Positions 26,188 to 35,517 of a DNA stretch of 36,939 bases are shown in pieces. The translations under genes and the position numbers were made by a program. Source of the DNA: Vibrio nigripulchritudo ATCC 27043 (GTDB taxonomy: Bacteria > Pseudomonadota > Gammaproteobacteria > Enterobacterales > Vibrionaceae); the NCBI RefSeq assembly GCF_000222685.1, contig NZ_AFWJ01000264.1:1-36939 (forward strand), given 5' to 3'. The notes under the pieces are model-generated. The model saw nothing but the letters and a program-made list of their open reading frames with translations, had not been told where the DNA came from and did no database searches. The stretch's first letter is position 1. Every line of letters starts with the position of its first letter.

Positions 26188-27843
26188 ATGGATACCGTAT
26201 TAAAGGACAAATCTGACCATCAGAGTTTGTTGGTGGGTTTTGTTGAGCATCCCGAGTCTCAAACCGAGAAATATAAAGAGGCTGGCATTTGGCGAGATAC
26301 TCCACTTTGGGGGATTCTTAGTGAGGGTGTAGAGAGAAATGCCGAAAAAGTAGCTGTTTCAGATTCAACGGGTTCTTACTCATATAAGAAGCTATTAGAA
26401 GAATCAGATAAAGTGGCAGCGGGTTTAGTTGAAAGTGGTTTAAATGCTGGGGACAGGGTTGTCTTCCAAGTTTCGAATAGCATACATTTTGCTACCGTAT
26501 TCTTCGCATTACAGCGTGCGGGATTAGTTCCTGTCTTGGCGCTTCCTGCGCATGGAATTGCAGAAATCAGTCACTTTGTAAAAGTGTCTGGAGCATCCGG
26601 ATATATCGGATCAAATTTAGATAAAGATGGAAAGGCGGAACAGATAGCGAGCGAATTGTCGCAAGATTTACTCGATGCTAAGCATACTTTTATAGTGGGA
26701 GAGTCGAATCAATTTCAGCCACTTCCTTTAGGAGATATCAGCCAGTTTAAACCCGCTGAACCAAACCCTAATGATCCTGCACTTTTTCTGGTATCTGGAG
26801 GGACGACAGGTCTACCAAAACTCATCCCAAGAACTCACAACGACTATCGATATAATATTGAGAGTTGCTCTCAAGCAAGTGAGTTGTCAGACCAAGAGGT
26901 TTACCTTGCTGTTTTACCTGCTGCACATAACTTCACTTTGGGGTGCCCTGGTCTACTTGGCGCACTTCAGTCGGGTGGAGAAGTTTTCTTTAGTGCCAAC
27001 CCAAGCCCTGATTTTTGTTTTGATCTCATTGAGAAGCACGGGGTGACTGCAACCGCCCTTGTTCCGGCGTTAGCGCAGTTGTGGACTGCAGCTAAGGAAT
27101 GGGAACAGGCAGATACATCCAGCCTAAGGCTCATGCAAGTTGGAGGCTCAAAGCTTGCTTATACCGACGCACTAGCGGTTCAAAAGGTTTTCCCTGGAGC
27201 TTTGCAACAAGTGTTTGGCATGGCGGAAGGTTTGATTGCCTGTACTCGGCTTGGTGATGATTCGGAGCTTATTGCGACTAAACAGGGCAAGCCAGTGAGT
27301 CATTGGGACGAAGTGCGAGTGGTCGATGGTGAAGGAAAGGCTGTCTCAGTTGGCGAAGAAGGAGAGCTATTGACGCGAGGTCCATACACATTAAGAGGCT
27401 ACTATAGAGCTGATGAACATAATCAACGTTCGTTTACTGATGACGGATTTTATCGCAGTGGTGACAGAGTTGTTGTAGATGGGCAAGGCTATATTGTAGT
27501 GACGGGTAGGATCAAAGACGTTGTTAACAGAGCTGGTGAATGCGTTGCAACGGATGAAATTGAAGAACAGTTATTGGCGCATCCGAATGTAGCTCAAGTT
27601 GCTGTTGTTCCTGTGCCCGACAAACATTTAGGTGAGCGTATTGGTGTTGCTGTTGTTAGAAAAGGATCTACCCCAACTCTTCAAGACCTAAGAGCATTTT
27701 TGAAAGAGCAGGGAGTTGCGTCATTCAAGCTTCCTGATGAGATAAATATTGTATCTAGCCTCCCTAAAACAGCGGTAGGAAAGATTGATAAAAAGCGAGT
27801 ACCAGGACCGGATGGTACTCCTTGGGTAAGTACGAAAATTTAA
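26188..27843 (+). CDS. Aryl-AMP ligase, predicted salicylate-specific (YbtE/PchD-like)
   Basis: 551 residues from the ATG at 26188, chosen because ACAAGG lies upstream; an ATG at 26167 lacks a ribosome site. It activates an aryl acid with ATP and loads it on a carrier protein. Core motifs: VSGGTTGLPKLIPRTHNDY (A3), FGMAEGLI (A5), RGPYTLRGYY and YRSGDRV (A6-A7), and GKIDKKRV (A10, with the catalytic Lys). The substrate-pocket segment is HNFTLGCPG with Cys253 where DHB ligases (DhbE, EntE) have Ser and salicylate ligases (YbtE, PchD) have Cys. This favours salicylate. Its neighbours, the free ArCP and the PchB-like gene, agree. A hairpin terminator follows. Confidence 0.9.
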   Translation: MDTVLKDKSDHQSLLVGFVEHPESQTEKYKEAGIWRDTPLWGILSEGVERNAEKVAVSDSTGSYSYKKLLEESDKVAAGLVESGLNAGDRVVFQVSNSIHFATVFFALQRAGLVPVLALPAHGIAEISHFVKVSGASGYIGSNLDKDGKAEQIASELSQDLLDAKHTFIVGESNQFQPLPLGDISQFKPAEPNPNDPALFLVSGGTTGLPKLIPRTHNDYRYNIESCSQASELSDQEVYLAVLPAAHNFTLGCPGLLGALQSGGEVFFSANPSPDFCFDLIEKHGVTATALVPALAQLWTAAKEWEQADTSSLRLMQVGGSKLAYTDALAVQKVFPGALQQVFGMAEGLIACTRLGDDSELIATKQGKPVSHWDEVRVVDGEGKAVSVGEEGELLTRGPYTLRGYYRADEHNQRSFTDDGFYRSGDRVVVDGQGYIVVTGRIKDVVNRAGECVATDEIEEQLLAHPNVAQVAVVPVPDKHLGERIGVAVVRKGSTPTLQDLRAFLKEQGVASFKLPDEINIVSSLPKTAVGKIDKKRVPGPDGTPWVSTKI

Positions 27844-27850
27844 ATGAATT

Positions 27851-27886
27851 ATGGGCTGCAATGTGCAGCCCATATTATTTTAAAAA
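27851..27886 (+). terminator. Terminator after the salicylate-type ligase gene
   Basis: ATGGGCTGCA and TGCAGCCCAT form a perfect 10-bp stem with loop ATG, followed by ATTATTTTAAAAAA. It separates the ligase from the pchB-like gene, which then needs its own promoter. Confidence 0.75.
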
Positions 27887-27914
27887 ACCCCAGTATACTG
27901 ATTGAATATGATTT

Positions 27915-27933
27915 GATAATAAGATACATTCTC
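27915..27933 (+). promoter_or_regulatory. Weak Fur box candidate upstream of the pchB-like gene
   Basis: GATAATAAGATACATTCTC matches 14 of 19 positions of the Fur consensus GATAATGATAATCATTATC. It is 96 bases upstream of the pchB-like start, downstream of a terminator, so a promoter here is expected. Confidence 0.45.
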
Positions 27934-28028
27934 ATTTCTCTTTTGAGCGAGAGCTTTTACTTTTTCATATTTATCAAGCAGTAAACAGCTGGAGTAAGAG
28001 TAGGGTATGAAGTTGAAAGGAAATTAAC

Positions 28029-28370
28029 GTGTCATCTTTAAAGAAACCAGAAGCTTGCGAGAGTCTTAACGATATCAGGGTTGGAATCGATACTCTCGAC
28101 AAAGAAATTGTTCAGATTCTTTCCAAGCGAATGAGATATGTGAAAGCCGCGGCCCAATTTAAACCTGATGAAGAGAGTATCCCTGCACCCGAGCGTGTGC
28201 TGGTGATGTTGGAAGATAGGAAGAAATGGGCTATTGAAGCTGGAATATCGTCTGAATACGTCGAGTCATTATTCTCAAATATCATTGAATGGTATATCAA
28301 TCAGCAAATTAAGCATTGGCGTACTATTCGAGGGCTTTCAAATGAAGAATCGGAGAATCCGGTATCTTAA
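28029..28370 (+). CDS. pchB: Isochorismate pyruvate lyase (PchB-like, AroQ fold)
   Basis: 113 residues, against about 101 for Pseudomonas PchB; the extra length is at both ends. It converts isochorismate to salicylate and pyruvate. The sequence follows PchB closely: DIRVGIDTLDKEIVQIL, RYVKAAAQFK, IPAPERV, IEWYINQQIKHWR. The PchB active-site residues R14, R31, K42 and Q90 correspond to R17, R34, K45 and Q93. The start is GTG at 28029 with GAAAGGAA upstream. A general chorismate mutase is less likely, since the PAPERV and WYINQQI blocks are those of PchB. It supplies salicylate to the ligase encoded just upstream. Confidence 0.93.
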   Translation: MSSLKKPEACESLNDIRVGIDTLDKEIVQILSKRMRYVKAAAQFKPDEESIPAPERVLVMLEDRKKWAIEAGISSEYVESLFSNIIEWYINQQIKHWRTIRGLSNEESENPVS

Positions 28371-28528
28371 AGCTCAGTAATATCCTGAGTAATTTGGTAA
28401 GCAATCAGAGCATTAAACTTTATCTATTATCAATTTTGGCTTTAGTTGCAAAGCGCGAATAAAAATCTGGACATAAAACGAAATCATCTAGCGTCAGGCG
28501 CTAACTAAAGTGTTAAGGACTATCACAA

Positions 28529-29422
28529 ATGGCTATACCTAAAATTTCGAGTTATGACTTGCCACAGAATAATGAGTTTCCAGAAAACAAAACTGATTGG
28601 AAAATCGATTCTAGCAAGGCAGTCTTATTGATTCACGATATGCAGGAATATTTCGTGAATTACTATGATGTTAATGCTTCACCAATGTCAAATATATTGG
28701 AAAATATTCAAAAAATTAAGAAGCAAGCTAAAGATGCAGGTATTCCAGTGGTTTACACCGCACAGCCAGCTAATCAAGATCCTAAAGAACGAGCTTTACT
28801 CACTGATTTTTGGGGACCAGGTCTTAACGGCGACCACACTCCAATCGTTTCAGAATTAGCACCAGAGCAAGACGACATTGAATATGTTAAATGGCGCTAT
28901 AGCGCATTTAAGAAAACGCCTTTGCTGGATTACATGAATGAGCACAATAAAACTCAGCTCATCATAACTGGTATTTATGGTCACATTGGTATTCTGTCTA
29001 CCACATTAGATGCATTTATGTTGGATATTCAGCCATTTATTGTTGGTGATGCTATCGCTGATTTTACTCGTGAAGATCATGTGCATACTCTCCATTATGT
29101 TGCAGGTAGAGCAGGCAGTATAAAAACACTTGAAAGCGCAGTTGAAGAAATACAACAGAATAAGAGTGAATCTCTAAGTCTTAATGTATTACAGTCTGAT
29201 GTTGCTGAAACATTGGGGCTGTCTGCCGAAGACATTGATGTAAACGAAAATCTAATGTTTATGGGATTAGATTCTATGAGAGCGATGACTCTTGTAGAAA
29301 AGTGGAATAAGCAAGGAGCAAACGTATCGTTTTCTCAGCTTATAGAAGCAGTGTCACTACAAGAATGGTGGCAAACAATAGAAGCAACAGTCAGCAATAA
29401 AAAAGAAGAAGTGTCAGCGTAA
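28529..29422 (+). CDS. Isochorismatase with C-terminal aryl carrier domain (EntB/VibB type)
   Basis: 297 residues. Residues about 1-205 are the isochorismatase domain ([69 protein letters not shown]), which removes pyruvate from isochorismate on the way to DHB. Residues about 215-290 are an ArCP with phosphopantetheine serine S249 ([11 protein letters not shown]); EntB and VibB have it at almost the same position. GIYGHIG lacks the Cys of other cysteine hydrolases, as in EntB. The loaded ArCP should donate DHB to the VibH-like protein. TTAAGGA precedes the ATG. It starts 158 bases after the pchB-like gene, a gap with no feature I recognise. Confidence 0.95.
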   Translation: MAIPKISSYDLPQNNEFPENKTDWKIDSSKAVLLIHDMQEYFVNYYDVNASPMSNILENIQKIKKQAKDAGIPVVYTAQPANQDPKERALLTDFWGPGLNGDHTPIVSELAPEQDDIEYVKWRYSAFKKTPLLDYMNEHNKTQLIITGIYGHIGILSTTLDAFMLDIQPFIVGDAIADFTREDHVHTLHYVAGRAGSIKTLESAVEEIQQNKSESLSLNVLQSDVAETLGLSAEDIDVNENLMFMGLDSMRAMTLVEKWNKQGANVSFSQLIEAVSLQEWWQTIEATVSNKKEEVSA

Positions 29423-29472
29423 TTGTTCGACACGGTGGCTCCAAAAACTTTTATTACATAAGGGGTAAACCG

Positions 29473-30288
29473 ATGAGCGATAATCCTGAACGCGTGCATC
29501 CGATGTTACTAGATTTCGTGCGTAAGGAATATATTTCTAAGAACTTACTGCGAGTAACAGTAACGGGTAATGATCTAATAGGGTTTCCTGAAGATCAGAA
29601 TGGAGCACATATAAAGTTATTCTTTGCAAATAGAGAAACGGGTATTTTACAGCTCCCATTTAGAGATGGCGAGATCATAACTTGGCCGGAACATAAACCT
29701 GTGGCAAGGGCGTACTCTGTACGTCGATATCGCGCAGACAAGAACGAGCTGGATATAGATTTTGTTATTCATGGTGATAATACTCCCGGTGGCGGATGGG
29801 CAGCAAAAGCTAAAAAGGGAGACACAATTGGCTTGATTGGTCCTGCTGGACCTAATCCGTTATTGGAACCAGCGGATTGGTACATTATTGCTGGTGATTT
29901 AACAGCGGTACCTGCTATTAGCGCAATACTTGAAGAGTTGCCCTCAGATTCAAAAGGGTACGCGTTCATAGAAATTGATGAAATAGAAGATCGACATGAC
30001 ATCAATCATCCAGAGGGAGTTTTGGTTGAATGGATTGTGAGACAGCCTAAAAGTGGACGCATTCACTTGCTTGATGCCATCAATAGTATCGCACCACCTG
30101 AGGGAGTTTCGACCATTTCGGCTTTCATCGCTGGTGAAAATGAGAGTGTTATTGCTTGCCGTAAAAAGCTTAAGCAAGATTACCAACTTTCTAAGAAAAA
30201 CATGTATGCCATTCCTTACTGGAAACGAGGTAAGGACGAAGAGGCCTATCATGCCGAGCGTCACGAAGTCATGGATGAAGAATACTAA
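29473..30288 (+). CDS. viuB: Siderophore-interacting flavoprotein reductase (ViuB family)
   Basis: 271 residues. It releases iron from the imported ferric siderophore by reduction in the cytoplasm. The FAD-binding beta-barrel shows VARAYSVRRYRADKNELDIDFVIHG and GGGWAAKAKKGDTIGLIGPAGP; the C-terminal SIP domain has the acidic/Arg pattern FIAGENESVIACRKKLKQDY and YWKRGKDEEAYH. This is the ViuB/VuuB family used by vibrios. AAGGGG precedes the ATG. It follows the isochorismatase by 50 bases, and a bidirectional terminator lies after it. Confidence 0.93.
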   Translation: MSDNPERVHPMLLDFVRKEYISKNLLRVTVTGNDLIGFPEDQNGAHIKLFFANRETGILQLPFRDGEIITWPEHKPVARAYSVRRYRADKNELDIDFVIHGDNTPGGGWAAKAKKGDTIGLIGPAGPNPLLEPADWYIIAGDLTAVPAISAILEELPSDSKGYAFIEIDEIEDRHDINHPEGVLVEWIVRQPKSGRIHLLDAINSIAPPEGVSTISAFIAGENESVIACRKKLKQDYQLSKKNMYAIPYWKRGKDEEAYHAERHEVMDEEY

Positions 30289-30306
30289 CTCCTTCTAGTA
30301 CATCTA

Positions 30307-30342
30307 ATAAAAAAACCGAACTCATTGAGTTCGGTTTTTTTT
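30307..30342. terminator. Bidirectional terminator between viuB and entE
   Basis: AAAAAAACCGAACT, loop CATTG, AGTTCGGTTTTTTTT. The T-runs on both strands fit two convergent transcripts. Confidence 0.88.
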
Positions 30343-30365
30343 ACTGGTTCTGAGACCATTGAAAA

Positions 30366-31994
30366 TTAAGCTTGAGCGTATTCCTCTCGAAGCTTTTTCT
30401 TGTTGATTTTACCTACTGAAGTTTTTGGTAATGAATCGACAAATTTAATGAGATCAGGAATTTTGTAGTCCGCTAAGCCGCAATCACGCAAGAAGTATTT
30501 CAGCTTGATCGGATTAACTTCGAAGCCCTCTGCCTTCACGATCACCGCGCAGCTACGCTCACCCAGGTAGTCATCAGGAATAGCAACCAACGCGGCATCA
30601 TGAACACCATCATGGCGAAGCAACTGGTTTTCAACTTCTTCGGCAGCAATCTTCTCGCCACCTCGGTTAATCTGGTCTTTATCTCGACCCGTTACGATGA
30701 TATTGCCCTCTTCAGTGAGTTTGACAATGTCCCCAGTGCTATAAAACCCGTCTTGACTAAACGAACGGCGATTATGCTCTTCTGCGCGGTAGTAGCCGCG
30801 AATCGTGTAAGGTCCCTGAGTCAGAAGAAAACCTTCTTCCCCTGTCGGGACAAGGTTTCCATCTTCGTCTACCACCTTTACCTGATCATGCTTAGAAATA
30901 GGTCGACCTTGGGTAGAAGCAATGACTTCAATCGGATCATCCAGTCTAGTGTAATTAACCAAACCTTCAGCCATACCAAATACCTGCTGAAGCTGACAGC
31001 CCAGCTTTGTCGGCAGTTCTCTAGCGGCAGTTTCGCTAAACTTTGCTCCTCCCACCTGAACCAATTCAAGGCTCGAAATATCATGGTGAGTGGATTGAGC
31101 TTGATCCATCCACAGCAATGCTAACGGCGGGACTAGACCAGACACTGTTACGTTATGATCTTCAATCAGCCTGAATGCAGACTTTGGAGTTGGATCCTGG
31201 GTTAACACAACGGTTCCGCCCGCAAAAAAGACGCCTAACGCACCTGGAGAACTCAATGGAAAGTTATGAGCAACGGGCAGTGCACAAAGGTAACGTGTGT
31301 TCTCATCAAATTCACAGATAACGTTGCTGCCAACCACACTGTAAGCGTAATCATTGTGTGTACGAGGAATCAGCTTTGGTGTTCCCGTCGTGCCACCAGA
31401 CAGTTGGAAGAAGGCCAAATCTGATGCGTCTGCAGTTTGGGTATGATCGGGTTGCCCTTTAATCTCATCCAGTGCAGTGAATCTTTCGTCTTTAATGTTT
31501 GAAGAGTCGCCTCTTACCAAGACATGTTTAAGTGCGTTGTCTTCGCTAAGAACTTGCTTTGCCAGTTCCTGATAGTCAAACCCAGTGTGGTCGCCATCGA
31601 TAATGTAGGCTTTTGCTTCAGCATGGGCGCAAAAATAAGACACTTCAGAAAATCGATGGGCAGGCAGAGCTAATACGGGTCGAATGCCTTTCTGCAATAA
31701 TGCGAAGTAGCAGAGATAGAACTCAGCGACGTTCGTCATTTGCAGCACAACATTATCACCTTTTTCCAAACCCAGAGATTGAAATCCAGACGCCAGCGTG
31801 GAGATTCGTTCAGCTAAATTCTGGTAGGTAAATTGGCGTTCACCACATACAAGAGCAATGTGGTCACCAAACTGAGCGACGGAATGTTGGAAACGGTCAA
31901 AAAGTGTCTTGTCTTCCCAGTATCCTAGAGCCTTGTATTGAGTGACCAGAGAGTCTGGCCACAAGGTAAAATCTAAATGATTATTCAATCCCAC
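30366..31994 (-). CDS. entE: 2,3-dihydroxybenzoate-AMP ligase (EntE/VibE-like)
   Basis: 542 residues. It activates DHB and loads it on the ArCP of the EntB/VibB-type protein. Motifs: LSGGTTGTPKLIPRTHNDY, QQVFGMAEGLVNYTRL, YSTGDIV, GKINKKKL at the C-terminus. The pocket segment is HNFPLSSPG with Ser249 at the position that is Ser in DhbE/EntE and Cys in salicylate ligases. This separates it from the other ligase (26188), to which it is clearly paralogous. The start is GTG at 31994 with AGGTG five bases upstream, formed by the end of entC; the stop of entC lies 9 bases away, so translation is probably coupled. Confidence 0.92.
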   Translation of the reverse strand: MGLNNHLDFTLWPDSLVTQYKALGYWEDKTLFDRFQHSVAQFGDHIALVCGERQFTYQNLAERISTLASGFQSLGLEKGDNVVLQMTNVAEFYLCYFALLQKGIRPVLALPAHRFSEVSYFCAHAEAKAYIIDGDHTGFDYQELAKQVLSEDNALKHVLVRGDSSNIKDERFTALDEIKGQPDHTQTADASDLAFFQLSGGTTGTPKLIPRTHNDYAYSVVGSNVICEFDENTRYLCALPVAHNFPLSSPGALGVFFAGGTVVLTQDPTPKSAFRLIEDHNVTVSGLVPPLALLWMDQAQSTHHDISSLELVQVGGAKFSETAARELPTKLGCQLQQVFGMAEGLVNYTRLDDPIEVIASTQGRPISKHDQVKVVDEDGNLVPTGEEGFLLTQGPYTIRGYYRAEEHNRRSFSQDGFYSTGDIVKLTEEGNIIVTGRDKDQINRGGEKIAAEEVENQLLRHDGVHDAALVAIPDDYLGERSCAVIVKAEGFEVNPIKLKYFLRDCGLADYKIPDLIKFVDSLPKTSVGKINKKKLREEYAQA

Positions 31995-32002
31995 AAATTC
32001 AC

Positions 32003-33184
32003 CTATGCTGTCAGCATGTCTTTTAGCTGGATACCAGCGGCGGTCAAAATGGTGTTCATCTTCGCGCCTGTTTCATCCAGCTCACTTTGAGGCTGAGATT
32101 CATCAACAATGCCCGCGCCGGCAAACACTTTCATTTGTCGCTTCTGCACTTCAGCACAACGGATGGTCACTACCCATTCACCGTTGCCTCTTGAGTCACA
32201 CCAACCCACCATGCCCGTAAAGTAACCGCGATCGAACTGTTCCAGTTTTCTGATTGCGTCGTATGCTTTTTCACGTGGGTAACCACACACCGCTGGGGTA
32301 GGGTGTAATTCTGCAGCCACCTTCAACACGTTGATTGCTGGGTCATTAACCTGTCCTTCCAGAACAGTTGAAAGGTGCAGCATCGTTTTGGTTTCGATAA
32401 CTGAAGGAATCATTGGTGTGTAGAGGTTGTAGCAGTATTGGCTCATTACACGCTCAACTTCTTCTACAACCAGACCATGCTCGTGGAGATCTTTGTTTGT
32501 GTTCAACAAAGAATTGACTGAGCTTTGGTTCTGTTCATCTGAATCAGAACGTGGGCGAGAACCAGCCAGCGGGTTGGAGATCAAGTGACTCCCTTTTTTT
32601 GCCACTAGAAGTTCTGGGCTTGCACCCATTAGCTTTTGCTCGTCACTGATGTTTGCAGCAAAGGTATACCCCTTAGAATTGATCGATAAAAGATTACGGA
32701 GTAGAGCCTGCTGTTGAATATCGGTATCAGTGGCGACTTCAATTGCACGAGAAAGTACCACTTTAGACAGTTCAGTATTGGCAAACATGTCCAGTAGATC
32801 AGAAACGCCTTGCTTGTAATGATGACCACTTGGCGAAGAGATAACTCTTGCGTCGGAAGAAGATTGCGAATTTGGTCTGAGTGCCCTTGTACTACTTGAA
32901 ACGTACAGTTTTTCAGGAACAATAAATTTGGTCGGGTTTTCTTCGTTAAACGGTACAACACCAAATAGGACAGGATTATCCGATTCACTTTTCTTAGCTG
33001 CTTGGAGCATTTCGTTCGCTTTTTCAGCCAACTTTGAAAATTCAATAGGCTCGTGGAATTCGTTTTCAACTCCAGAGCCCATCATTGTGTTATTTGGGGA
33101 AGCGAAGAAAAATGGAGACGACAACAGCTCGCTATCCAACAGCTCACTTTCCATTTTTGAGTAGCCAATCACTTCTCTTTTCAT
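32003..33184 (-). CDS. entC: Isochorismate synthase (EntC/VibC-like)
   Basis: 393 residues, close to E. coli EntC length. It isomerises chorismate to isochorismate, the branch compound for both DHB and salicylate here. Family blocks are clear: [80 protein letters not shown] and [23 protein letters not shown]. The last carries the Mg-binding acidic residues of the chorismate-using fold. A menaquinone-type MenF is less likely given the operon. AGAGGGA precedes the ATG. It is divergent from entA and the space between them contains two Fur boxes. Confidence 0.95.
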   Translation of the reverse strand: MKREVIGYSKMESELLDSELLSSPFFFASPNNTMMGSGVENEFHEPIEFSKLAEKANEMLQAAKKSESDNPVLFGVVPFNEENPTKFIVPEKLYVSSSTRALRPNSQSSSDARVISSPSGHHYKQGVSDLLDMFANTELSKVVLSRAIEVATDTDIQQQALLRNLLSINSKGYTFAANISDEQKLMGASPELLVAKKGSHLISNPLAGSRPRSDSDEQNQSSVNSLLNTNKDLHEHGLVVEEVERVMSQYCYNLYTPMIPSVIETKTMLHLSTVLEGQVNDPAINVLKVAAELHPTPAVCGYPREKAYDAIRKLEQFDRGYFTGMVGWCDSRGNGEWVVTIRCAEVQKRQMKVFAGAGIVDESQPQSELDETGAKMNTILTAAGIQLKDMLTA

Positions 33185-33320
33185 AACAGATCCCTCTTGA
33201 AAATTAGATCGTGATGAAAGCCTTTGTACAGAATCGTAAGAGCGACTCAGTCATAGGTTTGTTCATCATCAGGTTGCTTATTTTTGGGACTAAGATTACA
33301 GTTACCAACGACCAAATGCT

Positions 33321-33339
33321 AATGATAATAATTACCATT
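33321..33339. promoter_or_regulatory. Fur box in the entC/entA divergent promoter
   Basis: AATGATAATAATTACCATT, about 137 bases from the entC start and 111 from the entA start. Confidence 0.8.
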
Positions 33340-33340
33340 T

Positions 33341-33359
33341 GATATTAATTCTCATTATT
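33341..33359. promoter_or_regulatory. Second, weaker Fur box next to the first
   Basis: GATATTAATTCTCATTATT matches 14 of 19 consensus positions and lies one base from the stronger box, so two Fur dimers could bind side by side. Confidence 0.45.
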
Positions 33360-33449
33360 GGATATTGGTCACATTTCATGGCAATTTTTATTAAGGATAT
33401 GTTAACGAGATTGCTTTTTTGATTACTTTTCATTCGGTTATTTGCAAAT

Positions 33450-34235
33450 ATGCCAAATTTTCTTGATGCACAGCACGTTTTATTGACAGGGGCTGCAAAA
33501 GGTATTGGGTTTAGTACGCTAGAAAGTTTATTAGACGCAGGGGCGAAGGTATTAGCAACGGACATAGATGAGCAATTGCTCGCCAAAAAGTCTGATTTCC
33601 TATCTACACAATTCCCGGGACAACTTCGAATAGCGAAATTGGATCTATCACAACCCGAGTATGTTAAGGAACGAATTCATGGTTGGATTGAAGAGTACGG
33701 CGAATTCGACCATTTGGTGAGTTGTGCAGGTATTCTTCATCTTGGGGCTTTGTCTGATATGCCATTTGAGCAAGTTGAGCACACATTCATGGTGAACTCG
33801 TTTGGGGTATTGGCTGCGATGCAGGCTGTATCTATAAGCATGAAACAGCACGGTAAAGGCAATATCGTTGTTGTTGGTTCTAATGCGGCGAACACGCCGA
33901 GAGCGAATATGGGAGCTTATGCCGCTTCAAAATCTGCACTGCATATGTTTGTAAAGTCGATTGGTATTGAGTTAGCGCCTTTGGGGATTCGCTGTAATAT
34001 TGTGAGTCCTGGCTCTACGCGCACAGAAATGCAGCTGCAGCTTTGGAATGAAAATTATGGTGAAGACCAAGTCATAGCTGGTAATGCCGAGCAATTTAGG
34101 TTGGGCATACCACTCAAGAAAATTGCAGAACCTGAGGATATCGCGAAAACCATTTTGTTCTTGATGTCAGAAGGGGCTAATCATATCACCATGCATGACT
34201 TGCGAGTGGATGGTGGTGCCACATTAGATAACTAA
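33450..34235 (+). CDS. entA: 2,3-dihydro-2,3-dihydroxybenzoate dehydrogenase (EntA)
   Basis: 261 residues, a short-chain dehydrogenase that makes DHB from 2,3-dihydro-DHB using NAD+. The coenzyme motif TGAAKGIG lies at 13-20, NNAG is replaced by SCAG (SCAGILHLG), and the catalytic YxxxK is Y157/K161 (GAYAASKSAL), with the Ser in VVVGSNA. PGSTRTEMQLQLW is the usual substrate-loop block of EntA proteins. The ATG at 33450 has no clear Shine-Dalgarno site, but it fits the family's N-terminus. A terminator follows. Confidence 0.93.
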   Translation: MPNFLDAQHVLLTGAAKGIGFSTLESLLDAGAKVLATDIDEQLLAKKSDFLSTQFPGQLRIAKLDLSQPEYVKERIHGWIEEYGEFDHLVSCAGILHLGALSDMPFEQVEHTFMVNSFGVLAAMQAVSISMKQHGKGNIVVVGSNAANTPRANMGAYAASKSALHMFVKSIGIELAPLGIRCNIVSPGSTRTEMQLQLWNENYGEDQVIAGNAEQFRLGIPLKKIAEPEDIAKTILFLMSEGANHITMHDLRVDGGATLDN

Positions 34236-34261
34236 ATTGGTTGTTTACATGAAATAAAAGG

Positions 34262-34286
34262 AAAGCGGTGCGATGCACCGCTTTTT
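34262..34286. terminator. Bidirectional terminator between entA and the DAHP synthase gene
   Basis: AAAGCGGTGC-GAT-GCACCGCTTT followed by TT on the plus strand and by CCTTTTATTTC on the minus strand. Confidence 0.85.
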
Positions 34287-34339
34287 GTATTCAGCTTTAT
34301 TAGAAATCGCTACGTAGGGTAATCGATTGCTTATTTGGG

Positions 34340-35410
34340 TTAAGCAACGGTGGAAAACTGCTTGCGCTCGGCTACAGATACCGCTTCAGAAAAGATATTC
34401 AAAATATCAATGGTATCTTCCCAGCTCAAGCATTCATCAGTGATCGACTGTCCTTTGGTCAATGGAAAGTCACCGATTTTTTGCGCGCCACCAACCAAGA
34501 AACTCTCTGACATAACACCAGCTATATATTGCTCACCCTCTATAATTTGATTGGCAATATTTCTGGCTACATCCAATTGGTTTTTGGCCACTTTAAGGCT
34601 GTTACCATGACTGCAGTCAACCACTAGACGAGGGTTGAGATCGCTTGCTTCAAGTTGTTTGGTCACTTCACAAACGTGTTCATTGGAATAATTTGGCTGC
34701 TGACCACCTCTCAGGATGATATGTCCGGCTGGGTTTCCTTTGGTCATCGCAGCGATAGGCGCGTCTCCAAAACCAGGTACACAGATAAGGTGGGAGGAAT
34801 TCGCGGCGTGAATGGCGTCAATTGCGATATTTACGTTACCGTCAGTTCCATTTTTAAATCCGATGGGACAAGGAATGCCCGATGCCATTTGTCTATGGGT
34901 TTGAGACTCTGTTGTTCTGGCTCCAATCGCACCCCAGCAAATAAGATCAGAAATGTACGGGTAAACGGTGGTATCTAAAAACTCGGTTGCTGTAGCCAGT
35001 TTCAAATCAACAACGTCTTTCAAGAATTGACGAGCAACAAACAGCCCTTTTCTCATGTTATGGCTATCGTCTAAATCTGGATCGACAATCAACCCTTTCC
35101 AGCCTACTCGTGTACGGGGTTTTTCAAAGTAAGTTCTCATTACAATCAGAAGTTGATCCTGATACTGGCTCTGAATGCTAGCCAGTTTTCGAGCATATTC
35201 CAGACCTGCTTCAGGATCATGAATCGAACAGGGACCAATGATCACCAATAATCGACTGTCTTCACCATTCAGAATCTGGGTGATTTCTGCTCTTTTCTGG
35301 TTGATGAATGATTCACTCTCTGAATCCAACGCTATTTCATTTACCACATCAGGCACCCTAGGAAGGGTACCAATAGGTGTTGAGTGAATCAGCTTTTGTA
35401 GCTCTTGCAT
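34340..35410 (-). CDS. aroG: Class I DAHP synthase (AroG-type), siderophore-associated
   Basis: 356 residues from the ATG at 35410, which has a strong AGGAGG site; the open frame continues to a TTG at 35467 without support. It condenses phosphoenolpyruvate and erythrose-4-phosphate, the first step towards chorismate. Motifs: VIIGPCSIHDPEAGLEYARKLA, MRTYFEKPRTRVGWKGLI, GARTTESQTHRQMASG, VDCSHGNS and GVMSESFLVGGAQ. These are standard class I features. A DAHP synthase inside a siderophore cluster (compare vabG of vanchrobactin) should raise chorismate supply when iron is low. It has a very good Fur box 89 bases upstream. Whether it resists feedback inhibition cannot be told here. Confidence 0.95.
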   Translation of the reverse strand: MQELQKLIHSTPIGTLPRVPDVVNEIALDSESESFINQKRAEITQILNGEDSRLLVIIGPCSIHDPEAGLEYARKLASIQSQYQDQLLIVMRTYFEKPRTRVGWKGLIVDPDLDDSHNMRKGLFVARQFLKDVVDLKLATATEFLDTTVYPYISDLICWGAIGARTTESQTHRQMASGIPCPIGFKNGTDGNVNIAIDAIHAANSSHLICVPGFGDAPIAAMTKGNPAGHIILRGGQQPNYSNEHVCEVTKQLEASDLNPRLVVDCSHGNSLKVAKNQLDVARNIANQIIEGEQYIAGVMSESFLVGGAQKIGDFPLTKGQSITDECLSWEDTIDILNIFSEAVSVAERKQFSTVA

Positions 35411-35498
35411 CCTTCCTCCTACAAGAAGTGTTCCTTGATGCTTTACCTTTAACGAAGTTGAGTCCAACTATGCAACAAGTTGGATTAATTTTTAAACA

Positions 35499-35517
35499 AA
35501 TGATAATCATTATCATT
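35499..35517. promoter_or_regulatory. Fur box upstream of aroG
   Basis: AATGATAATCATTATCATT contains the full TGATAATCATTATCA palindrome; it is the best Fur match in the window. Confidence 0.9.
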
